From the NCBI RefSeq assembly GCF_965227735.1, contig NZ_OZ245776.1, positions 1,364,001 through 1,428,000 of the forward strand: 64,000 bases of DNA, written 5' to 3'. The translations under genes were made by a program, and so were the position numbers. Shown here piece after piece: positions 1 through 6,853 of the stretch. The stretch's first letter is position 1. Every line of letters begins with the position of its first letter. Under the pieces are notes generated by a model. It worked only from the letters and a program-made list of their open reading frames with translations. It was not told the DNA's origin and made no database searches. The stretch comes from Larkinella sp965227735 (GTDB lineage Bacteria; Bacteroidota; Bacteroidia; Cytophagales; Spirosomataceae).

Positions 1-93
1 CGTAAGGATAATCCATTTGTAACCTCCGGTTTAACCCGCTGACGAAGGCAATCAATCCCGTAGGGATGATCCATTTTGTAGCCTCCGATTTAA
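1..93. repeat. Imperfect direct repeat of about 33 nt
   Basis: Two related stretches, about 1-34 and 60-93, share the pattern GATnATCCATTT(T)GTA followed by CCTCCG(G/A)TTTAAC, with a unit length of about 59 nt. No coding frame explains them. They may be the end of a longer intergenic tandem array that begins left of the window. Confidence 0.45.
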
Positions 94-100
94 CATTGCT

Positions 101-129
101 GGGCGGGATTTGCAATTCCGCCCTTTTCT
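101..129 (+). terminator. Probable terminator of a gene left of the window
   Basis: GGGCGG (101-106) pairs with CCGCCC (118-123), followed by TTTTCT. It would end a rightward transcript coming from outside the window and lies 3' to 3' against the DinB-like gene. Confidence 0.5.
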
Positions 130-187
130 GTTCCGGATTTAAAATTCGATGCGCTTCATAATCAGGCTATTCCATTTTCCAAATCGC

Positions 188-712
188 TCACTCTCCCGAC
201 AACGCCAGCTTAATGTGCGCAAAATGGTGTTGTACATGCCAGGCCGACATGGCAATAGCCTGCGCCTGGCTGAACCAGAGTTTCCGAATGGGGTGATAGT
301 ATTTGATCGCCAACTGCTCATCCGTCAGCGATTTTAACAGGTAGACATACCGGCGCGTGATGCCATCGAACGACACCAGCGAATCGTCAATCGGCGCGTT
401 CAGCGAATCTGGCGTGGTCACCCAGGCATCCATATTGATCAGGGTGACGACCTCATAATCAGGCTCTGTGAGGGCTTTTTTCATCCGCAGAAAATGCAGC
501 AGTTGAATATCGCTGACGTGGTGAATCAATTGCTGAACGGTCCAGCTTCCCTCGCGGTAGGTCTTGGTCAACTCCTCCGGCGACAGGTTTTCGACCAACT
601 CCCGGTAACGGGCTGGCATGGCTTCAACGATGGCAATCAAATGCTGTAATTCTGCCGGTGAGTAGGTTTCCTGCGTCGTAAGCTTGCCGATGGGGTATTT
701 CCGGTTTTCCAT
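188..712 (-). CDS. DinB/YfiT-like metal-dependent transferase or hydrolase
   Basis: A 174-residue cytosolic protein of the DinB four-helix-bundle superfamily, closest to the YfiT branch (bacillithiol S-transferase-like or putative metal-dependent hydrolase). The three-histidine metal site of the family can be placed on the HH pair at residues 64-65 and on H159 and H162/H163 in the C-terminal helix. Length is normal for the family. The start at 712 is the first ATG. The gene stands alone: the next gene upstream on the same strand ends at 867-974 and belongs to the exporter locus. The substrate cannot be told from sequence. Confidence 0.85.
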   Translation of the reverse strand: MENRKYPIGKLTTQETYSPAELQHLIAIVEAMPARYRELVENLSPEELTKTYREGSWTVQQLIHHVSDIQLLHFLRMKKALTEPDYEVVTLINMDAWVTTPDSLNAPIDDSLVSFDGITRRYVYLLKSLTDEQLAIKYYHPIRKLWFSQAQAIAMSAWHVQHHFAHIKLALSGE

Positions 713-866
713 GGTGGTTCAAAAGCTGTGGTTTTGTATCCGTTGAACCGGCAAGTTCTAAAAAAAGAGGCAATATGAACTGCAAAATGGGCATTCCATT
801 GAAATAAATGACCTGGAACCGTCTTCATTCATTTCATAAACGGGTTAAAATTGGCATCTCAACACC

Positions 867-956
867 TTACGAGAAAAGATCATTTTTCTTCTTGATTCTG
901 GAAGCCAAACCGGCAATGATGATGATGAAAACAGTACAGAAAACGGCGGCACTCAT
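867..956 (-). CDS. Possible 29-residue membrane peptide
   Basis: An ATG-to-TAA reading frame too short for normal gene calling. It begins MSAAVFCTVFIIIIAGLAS, a single hydrophobic helix, and ends with a basic RIKKKND segment and LFS. It starts 17 nt after the stop of the C39 ABC exporter on the same strand, so it could be the last gene of that operon. The helix-plus-basic-tail layout is typical of small membrane proteins, but chance cannot be excluded at this length. Function unknown. Confidence 0.35.
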   Translation of the reverse strand: MSAAVFCTVFIIIIAGLASRIKKKNDLFS

Positions 957-973
957 ATTGATCGCGAGATTGC

Positions 974-3133
974 TTAGTGTGAAAAATCGAGTTGCTCCGT
1001 GAGCAGACGGACTTTATTGTCTTCCAAAGTATAAATGCGGGTTGCTTCGCTGGCAATGTGGTGCTGATGCGTGATCCATAAAATCCCCATCTGCTCCCGG
1101 AGTTGTTGAATTAACTGGATCACAAAGTCGGCCGTGTGACGATCCATCGAAGCGGTAGGTTCATCCAGCAGCAACAACTGCGGTTTTCGGTATAACGCCC
1201 GCGCCAATGCCACCAACTGCCGCTGACCGCCCGACAGCTTAACCCCATCTTCGCCCAGCAACGTCAGATAGCCTTGGGGGAACTGTTCAAAATACCGGTG
1301 GAATCCGTATTCACGACAAAAGTTCACAATTCGTTGGGCTTCGTCAGCGGTATTGCCAAGCCCAATATTATCCAGTAAGGTACCGCTGAATACCTTGATA
1401 TGCTGGGGAACCACCCCGATCATACTGCGCCAGTCCGTTGTATAAATGTCTGCCCAATTGATGTTATTGACTTTAATCTGCCCGCTTTCGGGTTGATAAA
1501 ATCGTTGAATCAGTTGCATCAATGTACTTTTTCCCTTGCCGCTTTCACCCACCAGTGCAACCAGCTCGCCCCGCCGAACCGTCAGCGTTACCTCATTCAA
1601 TAACACCGGTCGGCCCGGAAACCGGAATGATACCTTTTCCAGTTTCAATAGCTCGAATGGCACCTTCTCCGCGTCAGTCGGAAGAGAACTTTCCGGGGGA
1701 AGACCCGTGATCTGGTATTCCGGTTCCAATTGTGTGAATTCATACATCCGATCAAACGCAACCTTGGCTTCCTGCAATTGCATGTTGGTCATGGTCAGAT
1801 TGCTTACCGCCGGAATGATGCTGCCGGCCATCGTCAGCAAGGCCATCATTTCACCCACCTGCAATTGTTTCTGTAACACTAAAAAGGAAGCATAGGCGAT
1901 GATACCGGCTACCAGGACTGCACCCATCAATTCGGCTACTAACCCAAACCGTAACCCAGTCTGCGTAAGTTGGTACACTTTTTCCTGAAAAAGCCCGTAA
2001 ACCGTTCGATTGATCCGGGCAAAAAACGGTTCCGTGTGCGTCGCCTTGATGACATCAATTCCCTGAATCGCATCCACATAATTACTCTCGGTCTGCGCCG
2101 AGGCCGCCATCATATTCCGCTGTCCATTCAAAATAGGCCGATGGAAATACCAGGCCAGACCTCCGTATAAGGGAATACTCACTAGGGTCAACAAACCGAT
2201 GGGCACCGAGTAGGTGAAGATGTAAACGGAAGAAACCAGTACGACCAACCCATTAATGATGACCGCTCCCGACAGATGACTGATGGTTCGCTGGATTCGG
2301 GCCGTGTCGTTCATCCGGGCGATTAGTTCACCGGTTTTCCGGCTATCGAAAAATGACTTGGGCAGATACAATAATGATTCGTAAAAGCGATTGATGATGC
2401 GGTTGTTGAACAGTCGGCTTTGCTGATTGAGCAGGATGCCTCTTAAAAAGGCGACCAAACTTCGGGCCATCAGCAAAACCGCCAGCAGGATCAGGCCAAA
2501 AACGAGCCGTCGGGTATCGGCTTTCGGCAGAATTTCGTCGATCAGTTTTTGGGAGAAAATGGCGGTTGACAGTCCCAGTGCGGCTGTAACAACGCCTAAG
2601 CCCGTGGCAATACCCAGCAAGGGCGCGTCTTCCCGAACCACCTCCCACAACCACCGCCGTTTCGCCCGTTGTTCGTCAGCCTGTAACTCCAGTTTATCGT
2701 TGGGTGTCAGCGCGAGCAGCACCCGTGATGACCAGCGGTCCGACAGTTCGGCTTCGGTGTAGGTGGTGAGGCCCCGGGCGGGATCACCAATTAAAAAATG
2801 GCATTTCTGTTCATTCCAGCCATAACAAACCACGTAGTGTAGCAACCGGTCTTCCAGCAGCAAATGCAGAATAACCGGCCCTGTGACATCGGTTTTGAGG
2901 TTTTCGATGCGCTCGGCTTCCATGCCTTCAGCGTCGAAACCGATCTGACTCGCTGCCTGGTATAGCCCCAGCAAAGTGGTTCCCTGCGGATCGGTGCCGC
3001 TGAGTTCGCGGAGTCGTTCGAGCGGGCTGTTTCCGCCGTAATACCGAAGAATGGACACCAGACAGGCCACGCCACAATCGGACTGCCCCTGCTGGAAAAC
3101 GAGCGTCCGTTCGATGTGCTTCAGCGATTTCAT
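974..3133 (-). CDS. C39 peptidase-containing ABC exporter (bacteriocin processing and export)
   Basis: A 719-residue inner-membrane protein with the three-part layout of peptidase-containing ABC transporters. An N-terminal C39 cysteine protease (about 1-130) carries Q14, C20, H99 and D117 in the expected places (QSDCGVACL, LHYVV, GDPARG), so the protease should be active. A six-helix ABC transmembrane domain follows (about 165-450). The C-terminal ATPase has Walker A GESGKGKST (about 528), signature LSGGQ (about 631), Walker B LLLLDEP (about 655) and an H-loop histidine in WITHQHH. C39 exporters cut leader peptides after Gly-Gly and export the rest. Two such precursors lie upstream at 5162-5571. 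No HlyD-type adaptor gene is present in the window's cluster. Confidence 0.95.
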   Translation of the reverse strand: MKSLKHIERTLVFQQGQSDCGVACLVSILRYYGGNSPLERLRELSGTDPQGTTLLGLYQAASQIGFDAEGMEAERIENLKTDVTGPVILHLLLEDRLLHYVVCYGWNEQKCHFLIGDPARGLTTYTEAELSDRWSSRVLLALTPNDKLELQADEQRAKRRWLWEVVREDAPLLGIATGLGVVTAALGLSTAIFSQKLIDEILPKADTRRLVFGLILLAVLLMARSLVAFLRGILLNQQSRLFNNRIINRFYESLLYLPKSFFDSRKTGELIARMNDTARIQRTISHLSGAVIINGLVVLVSSVYIFTYSVPIGLLTLVSIPLYGGLAWYFHRPILNGQRNMMAASAQTESNYVDAIQGIDVIKATHTEPFFARINRTVYGLFQEKVYQLTQTGLRFGLVAELMGAVLVAGIIAYASFLVLQKQLQVGEMMALLTMAGSIIPAVSNLTMTNMQLQEAKVAFDRMYEFTQLEPEYQITGLPPESSLPTDAEKVPFELLKLEKVSFRFPGRPVLLNEVTLTVRRGELVALVGESGKGKSTLMQLIQRFYQPESGQIKVNNINWADIYTTDWRSMIGVVPQHIKVFSGTLLDNIGLGNTADEAQRIVNFCREYGFHRYFEQFPQGYLTLLGEDGVKLSGGQRQLVALARALYRKPQLLLLDEPTASMDRHTADFVIQLIQQLREQMGILWITHQHHIASEATRIYTLEDNKVRLLTEQLDFSH

Positions 3134-3174
3134 GGGAAAAGGTTTAAATACCCGATTATAAAGTCATTTATCCG

Positions 3175-3684
3175 TTATAGGGATGCCGTCAGAGCTTCTA
3201 TTTTGGTTTCACCTTTGTACGTTTTCACCAATTGCCCTTCGGTATTGTAAATCAAAATGCTGGGTACGGTCGTAAAACCGAAGGTTTCGTAGACGGTTTC
3301 TTTGGAGATTTGACCAACCGTCACCTTCGGCAGAGCCGTCAGTCCGTAGGTCCGGGCGAAGTGTTGTAGTTTCTGCCGGGGCTGTGACGATACCCAAATA
3401 ATTGCCATCTCTTTTAACTGACCGGCCTGCCGACGAAACGCCCTCGCTTCCTGCTGACAATGTTCACAATCCGGATCGAAATAAATGATCGCGATTGCTT
3501 TTCCGGCCAACGATTTACTACTGAAAGCGTGGTTGTGGATGGTTTGCATCGTAAAATCCGGCAGGGTCTGAATGGTTTTTTCCACCTCCTTTTTATGCTG
3601 CGCTTTACTCAGAATACCAACGCCAAAATAGGCCATTAATCCAACGACAACCAGCAAGACACTCCATTTTATGGACTTTCTCAT
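3175..3684 (-). CDS. Membrane-anchored thioredoxin-like protein (TlpA/AhpC-TSA type)
   Basis: A 169-residue protein with one N-terminal membrane segment (about 8-26) and a thioredoxin-fold domain facing the periplasm. The redox motif is CEHC (C73, C76) in DPDCEHC, and the cis-proline loop is in TTVPSIL. Its ATG overlaps the stop of the preceding membrane-protein gene by 4 nt, and the C39 exporter starts 41 nt downstream, so it is part of the export operon. Both peptide precursors contain cysteines, so a role in forming or isomerising their disulfides is a reasonable inference. General thiol redox work is the alternative. Confidence 0.88.
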   Translation of the reverse strand: MRKSIKWSVLLVVVGLMAYFGVGILSKAQHKKEVEKTIQTLPDFTMQTIHNHAFSSKSLAGKAIAIIYFDPDCEHCQQEARAFRRQAGQLKEMAIIWVSSQPRQKLQHFARTYGLTALPKVTVGQISKETVYETFGFTTVPSILIYNTEGQLVKTYKGETKIEALTASL

Positions 3685-4364
3685 GTGAAACTAATCGTTA
3701 AGAACATGACAAAAACAACCCAAAGCAGCAAACCCAGACCGTAGGAAGACGCCACCAAACCAAACGCTTTTTCCATCGGCATTTCCAGGGTTTGGGCAAT
3801 ACCGTAAGCCAGCGCAAACCAGTACAAAAGCTCAAAGACGTTGAGGAGTTGAAGGGGATAAGTGAGCCAGGGCTCTAAAGTTGCTGGGTCAAACAAATTA
3901 AGAAGGCTAAGTGGGTAAAAATATTGCAGATCGTGTAGATGATAGTCTGTCTGAATAAAAAGAAACCAGATTAGTTTGACCAAAGCTGGCAAATACAGGA
4001 TCAATTCGGATTTCATTGAAACAATGAAAAAGAGCCGAAATAGAAACCGATTCTCAGAGAAGTAATAGCCTAATCCTAAGCAACTTGCTAGTACTGTAAA
4101 CTTGATTAAACTGAAAAGAATTAATATTGGATAGGGTGTCCAAGCCCATTTCCGGTTATTATCAATCAAAACTTCAATTTGTTCGTAACTCAACTGGTCG
4201 ACAAAAGAGTTGAAGTACAATTCATCAGAAATTAATAAATATTGACTAAGTATAGTTAATAATGTGGAAACAGCGCAAACGATTCCAAATAAAAACCAAG
4301 TATTGTTTCTATAATTTATAGAAAACTCTTTTTTTTCACGAACAAGTTCAACAGATCGGAGCAT
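3681..4364 (-). CDS. Polytopic membrane protein of the export operon, unknown function
   Basis: A 227-residue protein with about five to six predicted membrane helices and little soluble sequence. The arrangement is reminiscent of Yip1-type membrane proteins, but I do not recognise a specific family. It overlaps the thioredoxin-like gene by 4 nt (ATGA), which indicates translational coupling with the exporter module. Its 5' half is AT-rich and its 3' half closer to the genome average. Candidate roles are exporter partner or self-protection. Confidence 0.7.
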   Translation of the reverse strand: MLRSVELVREKKEFSINYRNNTWFLFGIVCAVSTLLTILSQYLLISDELYFNSFVDQLSYEQIEVLIDNNRKWAWTPYPILILFSLIKFTVLASCLGLGYYFSENRFLFRLFFIVSMKSELILYLPALVKLIWFLFIQTDYHLHDLQYFYPLSLLNLFDPATLEPWLTYPLQLLNVFELLYWFALAYGIAQTLEMPMEKAFGLVASSYGLGLLLWVVFVMFLTISFT

Positions 4365-4629
4365 ACGGACTAAGCCATTTGATTAAATTGTCCAAATATT
4401 TAACTTCCCCTTCTTAACAAGTAATTAATTGTCCAACGTATTTTTTGTCAACATTGTGAATTACTGCCAATATATATTTGATAGGTCTGGATAAGAAATT
4501 GTATCTTTTGGTAAAGAGATGTCATATATAACACAATGTTAAAATCTAGAATATAAAAATTACTATTATACTTAGATATTGATTATATTTTCCAAAATTT
4601 GATTTAAAAATAAAATTTCTGTTGTTAAA
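4365..4629. other. AT-rich gap in the peptide locus
   Basis: About 265 nt, very AT-rich, with no reading frame and no Gly-Gly leader pattern on either strand. A promoter for the downstream exporter genes could lie here, but none stands out. Confidence 0.4.
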
Positions 4630-5091
4630 TCAAATTTGACCTAACAACAAATAAATAATTATCGAACTAATTATTATCATAAAATAACCTATATTAGTCA
4701 AACTGTACTTATAATTTTTTATCAAAAGAAATAAAAGAACTAAAATTACAAGTATTTGAGAGACAAATCCTACAACTTGTATTCTTAAGGAATGAATATT
4801 ATAGTTAAATATATAAGCATCTAATAACAGATAAAGTAATGACAAAATAAAATAAGAACTTACAATAAAAAACGAAAGCTTATAATAATTTTCTATTTTT
4901 TCACTTTCTCTTATTGTATCTATTCTACTAATTATATCATTGCTAAGTAAAAGGGAAGGAGCAAGCATGCCAAATTCTGGATTTATTTTTGAAACTATAA
5001 TGTACATAAGCAGTGGAATAAAAAACAATGTACTGAAACTATAGCATCTTAAAAGTAATGAAGTTAAATTTTCCATGTTAATAGTTTTCAT
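4630..5091 (-). CDS. Four-helix membrane protein, candidate immunity protein
   Basis: A 153-residue, very hydrophobic protein encoded by strongly AT-rich DNA, with four predicted helices (about 14-34, 72-92, 104-124 and 132-150) and a charged cytosolic stretch near IRESEKIEN. It lies directly after the two Gly-Gly peptide genes, separated from the second by a 16-bp hairpin. Small multi-helix proteins beside bacteriocin genes are often the producer's immunity factor. Here that is inferred from position and topology only. The start at 5091 is taken as the first ATG; M6 is a possible alternative. Confidence 0.65.
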   Translation of the reverse strand: MKTINMENLTSLLLRCYSFSTLFFIPLLMYIIVSKINPEFGMLAPSLLLSNDIISRIDTIRESEKIENYYKLSFFIVSSYFILSLLYLLLDAYIFNYNIHSLRIQVVGFVSQILVILVLLFLLIKNYKYSLTNIGYFMIIISSIIIYLLLGQI

Positions 5092-5115
5092 GTAAATTGG
5101 ATATTAATAAAAATT

Positions 5116-5151
5116 AAGAGCAGTACTATATAGTAATATAGTACTGCTCTT
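5116..5151 (-). terminator. Perfect 16-bp hairpin between second peptide gene and membrane gene
   Basis: AAGAGCAGTACTATAT (5116-5131) is exactly complementary to ATATAGTACTGCTCTT (5136-5151), with a four-nt loop. On the minus strand it follows the second peptide gene by 10 nt and is followed by AATTTTTATT. It could be a full or partial terminator giving more peptide mRNA than immunity/export mRNA, or an mRNA-stabilising 3' end. Confidence 0.75.
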
Positions 5152-5161
5152 TAACCCATTA

Positions 5162-5341
5162 CTAATCTTTAGCAATTATACAACCTACTGTCATGAGACC
5201 AAATGCAATTCCACCAATTGCTGGCATAATTGCAGTTGCAGGCCAACATGCTGCTGCCGCTGCAAGGCCGCACGCTGCAGCAACGGTTGCCTTAGTTCCA
5301 CCAGAAAATTTTACTAGTGAGTTTGGATCAAGTGTACGCAT
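5162..5341 (-). CDS. Double-glycine-leader peptide 2 (bacteriocin-like precursor)
   Basis: A 59-codon gene read from the sequence, ATG at 5341 to TAG at 5162. The product begins MRTLDPNSLVKFSGG, a classic Gly-Gly leader, followed by a 44-residue core that is Ala/Gly-rich, hydrophobic and has three cysteines (C24, C32, C54) and one Trp (33). The core contains the helix-packing motif PAIGGIAFG. This matches unmodified class II bacteriocins cleaved by C39 exporters, and such an exporter is encoded at 974-3133. It lies 50 nt after the stop of the sister peptide gene and ends just before a strong hairpin. The core sequence is not one I recognise. Confidence 0.82.
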   Translation of the reverse strand: MRTLDPNSLVKFSGGTKATVAAACGLAAAAACWPATAIMPAIGGIAFGLMTVGCIIAKD

Positions 5342-5391
5342 AATTAAAAGTTTAAGAAATTTAAAAAATTACAGGATATTCCTTGTAATGA

Positions 5392-5571
5392 CTAAGAATC
5401 TAGTAAGCACGTAGCGCCTGCTATTGCAGCGGCCCCTAATGCTCCAGGGCCAGTAACCCATGCTATAAGTCCAGCACCGGCCGCCATCATGCTGCACCCT
5501 ATTATAAGCTTCGCGGTTTTCGACAATCCTCCTTTAATAGATGCAAGCTCGTCTAATTCTATCTTTTTCAT
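5392..5571 (-). CDS. Double-glycine-leader peptide 1 (bacteriocin-like precursor)
   Basis: A 59-codon gene, ATG at 5571 to TAG at 5392. The product starts MKKIELDELASIKGG (acidic/amphipathic leader ending in Gly-Gly) and continues with a 44-residue core rich in Gly and Ala, with cysteines at 26 and 55. It carries small-residue motifs AAGAGLIAW and GPGALGAAAIAG typical of membrane-active helices. The core has exactly the same length as that of the neighbouring peptide, and the outer cysteines sit at nearly equal places (core positions 11 and 40 here, 9 and 39 there). This suggests a two-peptide system. A terminator at 5651-5693 separates it from the LuxR-type gene. Confidence 0.82.
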   Translation of the reverse strand: MKKIELDELASIKGGLSKTAKLIIGCSMMAAGAGLIAWVTGPGALGAAAIAGATCLLDS

Positions 5572-5650
5572 AAATTTTTGACCTTTTGCCTACTCTCTCC
5601 CAGGCTTTTCGGCATCCGCCCTTTGTTCATTACAAAATTGCTAAACCAAA

Positions 5651-5693
5651 CAAAAAAAGTAAATACCCGTATCCGGGCAATTTGCGGGTATTT
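5651..5693 (-). terminator. Rho-independent terminator after the LuxR-type gene
   Basis: AAATACCCG (5661-5669) pairs with CGGGTATTT (5685-5693). On the minus strand the stem is followed by ACTTTTTTTG. It isolates the LuxR-type gene from the peptide genes, so the latter need their own promoter between about 5572 and 5650. Confidence 0.8.
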
Positions 5694-5708
5694 TACGGGT
5701 AGAGGTTG

Positions 5709-5966
5709 TTACCGAAAATGCAATTCAAATTGCCTTAGCAGCCGTTGCAGGCCTTTTTTGCCTTTCACGCCCGCTTTTTTCAACACATTCTTCCGGTGTT
5801 TTTCAACCGTGCCTTTGGTAATGCCCATTCGAGCCGCAATCTCCTTGCAGGTGTGGTCCTGAGCGGCCAACTGAAGGATAGTGCGTTCCCGGCTGGTCAA
5901 CGATTCAAAAACGTGGAAAAACGGGTTCGTCATTCCGGATTCAACAAATGGTGGTACCTGGCTCAT
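5709..5966 (-). CDS. Stand-alone LuxR/GerE-type HTH protein
   Basis: An 85-residue protein that is almost only a LuxR-type DNA-binding domain: LTSRERTILQLAAQ, then KEIAARMGITKGTVEKHRKN, about residues 22-80. There is no receiver or sensor domain, and the first 20 residues have no clear fold. An internal start at M12 would give a 74-residue protein. It lies just upstream of the Gly-Gly peptide genes on the same strand but is separated from them by a terminator. It is the obvious candidate regulator of the locus, or a transcriptional switch for the DUF4920 gene on the other side. Confidence 0.82.
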   Translation of the reverse strand: MSQVPPFVESGMTNPFFHVFESLTSRERTILQLAAQDHTCKEIAARMGITKGTVEKHRKNVLKKAGVKGKKGLQRLLRQFELHFR

Positions 5967-6304
5967 ACGGTGTCAATCAGTTTTACGTGACAAAAAGCAT
6001 TCTCAACGTCCGGCATCTTTTTTACATTCATGTAACCATTCTACAACACCCGGTTCATTCAAGGATGGCGCTTCAAAAAACCTACGGAAAACCGGACCAC
6101 AAAAGCAAACCCAATCGCGTGAAATCAACACTATTCTGCGCGAAACCACCAGCTTATTTTTCTAATTTACAGATACTTAAGAAGCAGTTACATCTAAAAA
6201 TGTTTACCAAATACTGCCTTTCGTAACCTTATGATTTACGACCAACGGATTGTCTTTTTTACTATTTTTGTACGTAACCACGTTAAAACCGCATCAGACA
6301 AACT
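5967..6304. other. 338-nt divergent intergenic region
   Basis: Lies between the LuxR-type gene (leftward) and the DUF4920 gene (rightward) and must hold promoters for both. No convincing reading frame is visible. Apart from a Bacteroidota-like -7 element at 6263-6270 I see nothing definable. Confidence 0.4.
6263..6270 (+). promoter_or_regulatory. Possible Bacteroidota -7 promoter element
   Basis: TATTTTTG matches the Bacteroidota -7 consensus TAnnTTTG. It is followed by the DUF4920 start codon 34 nt later. No clear -33 TTTG is found at the usual distance, so support is partial. Confidence 0.35.
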
Positions 6305-6760
6305 ATGAAAACGTTAGCCATCCTGACCCTCGCCATCGGCATCTCGCTCAACGCCGTCGCGCAGGACAACGTCAGCTACCACGGCAAGAAAATCACCGCC
6401 GACCACGCCACGCCGACCACCGAGCTGCCCGCCAAAATGGGCGATAAAACGAAACTGGACACCAAAGTGGAAGGCACCGTGGAGTCAGTTTGTCAGGTGA
6501 AAGGCTGTTGGATGCGGGTCAAAGCCGCCGACGGTCAGGCCATGCTGGTGCGGTTCCGCGACTACGGTTTCTTTGTTCCGAAGGACATCGTCGGCAAAAG
6601 CGTCGTTTTTGAAGGCACCGCCGAAACCAAAACCACTTCGGTAGCTGAGTTGCGTCACTATGCCGAAGATGCCGGGAAAAGCAAAGAGGAAATTGCCAAA
6701 ATCACCGAACCCGAAAAAGCCATCACGTTTGTGGCCGATGGGGTCATCGTGAAGAAATAA
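6305..6760 (+). CDS. DUF4920 domain-containing secreted protein
   Basis: A 151-residue protein with a signal peptide (about 1-19, cleavage after NAVA) and a DUF4920 domain. The segment GTVESVCQVKGCWMRV carries two cysteines, and RFRDYGFFVPKD is a typical OB-like/YdeI-related strand region. It is exported, probably periplasmic. The family's function is unknown; the paired cysteines and related proteins suggest binding of a metal or small ligand. The gene is followed by a strong terminator, so it is probably monocistronic. Confidence 0.88.
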   Translation: MKTLAILTLAIGISLNAVAQDNVSYHGKKITADHATPTTELPAKMGDKTKLDTKVEGTVESVCQVKGCWMRVKAADGQAMLVRFRDYGFFVPKDIVGKSVVFEGTAETKTTSVAELRHYAEDAGKSKEEIAKITEPEKAITFVADGVIVKK

Positions 6761-6807
6761 AAAGCCCGATTAAACCGCCTTCGGGCGTTCGATAAATGTG
6801 TATCTTG

Positions 6808-6833
6808 AAAGCCGCAACCTCTGCGGCTTTTTT
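6808..6833 (+). terminator. Rho-independent terminator after the DUF4920 gene
   Basis: AAAGCCGCA (6808-6816) pairs with TGCGGCTTT (6822-6830), followed by TTT and a further T-run. The amidohydrolase ATG follows at 6854. Confidence 0.8.
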
Positions 6834-6853
6834 GCTTTTTAAAATCCAACTGC

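Noticed and set aside
808..1002. 64-codon plus-strand frame overlapping the exporter 3' end
   Set aside because: Odd composition, overlaps the exporter stop and the better-supported minus-strand 29-residue frame.
5193..5414. 73-codon plus-strand frame opposite the second Gly-Gly peptide
   Set aside because: Ala-rich shadow of the peptide gene; the minus strand has the leader, the Gly-Gly site and a matched partner.
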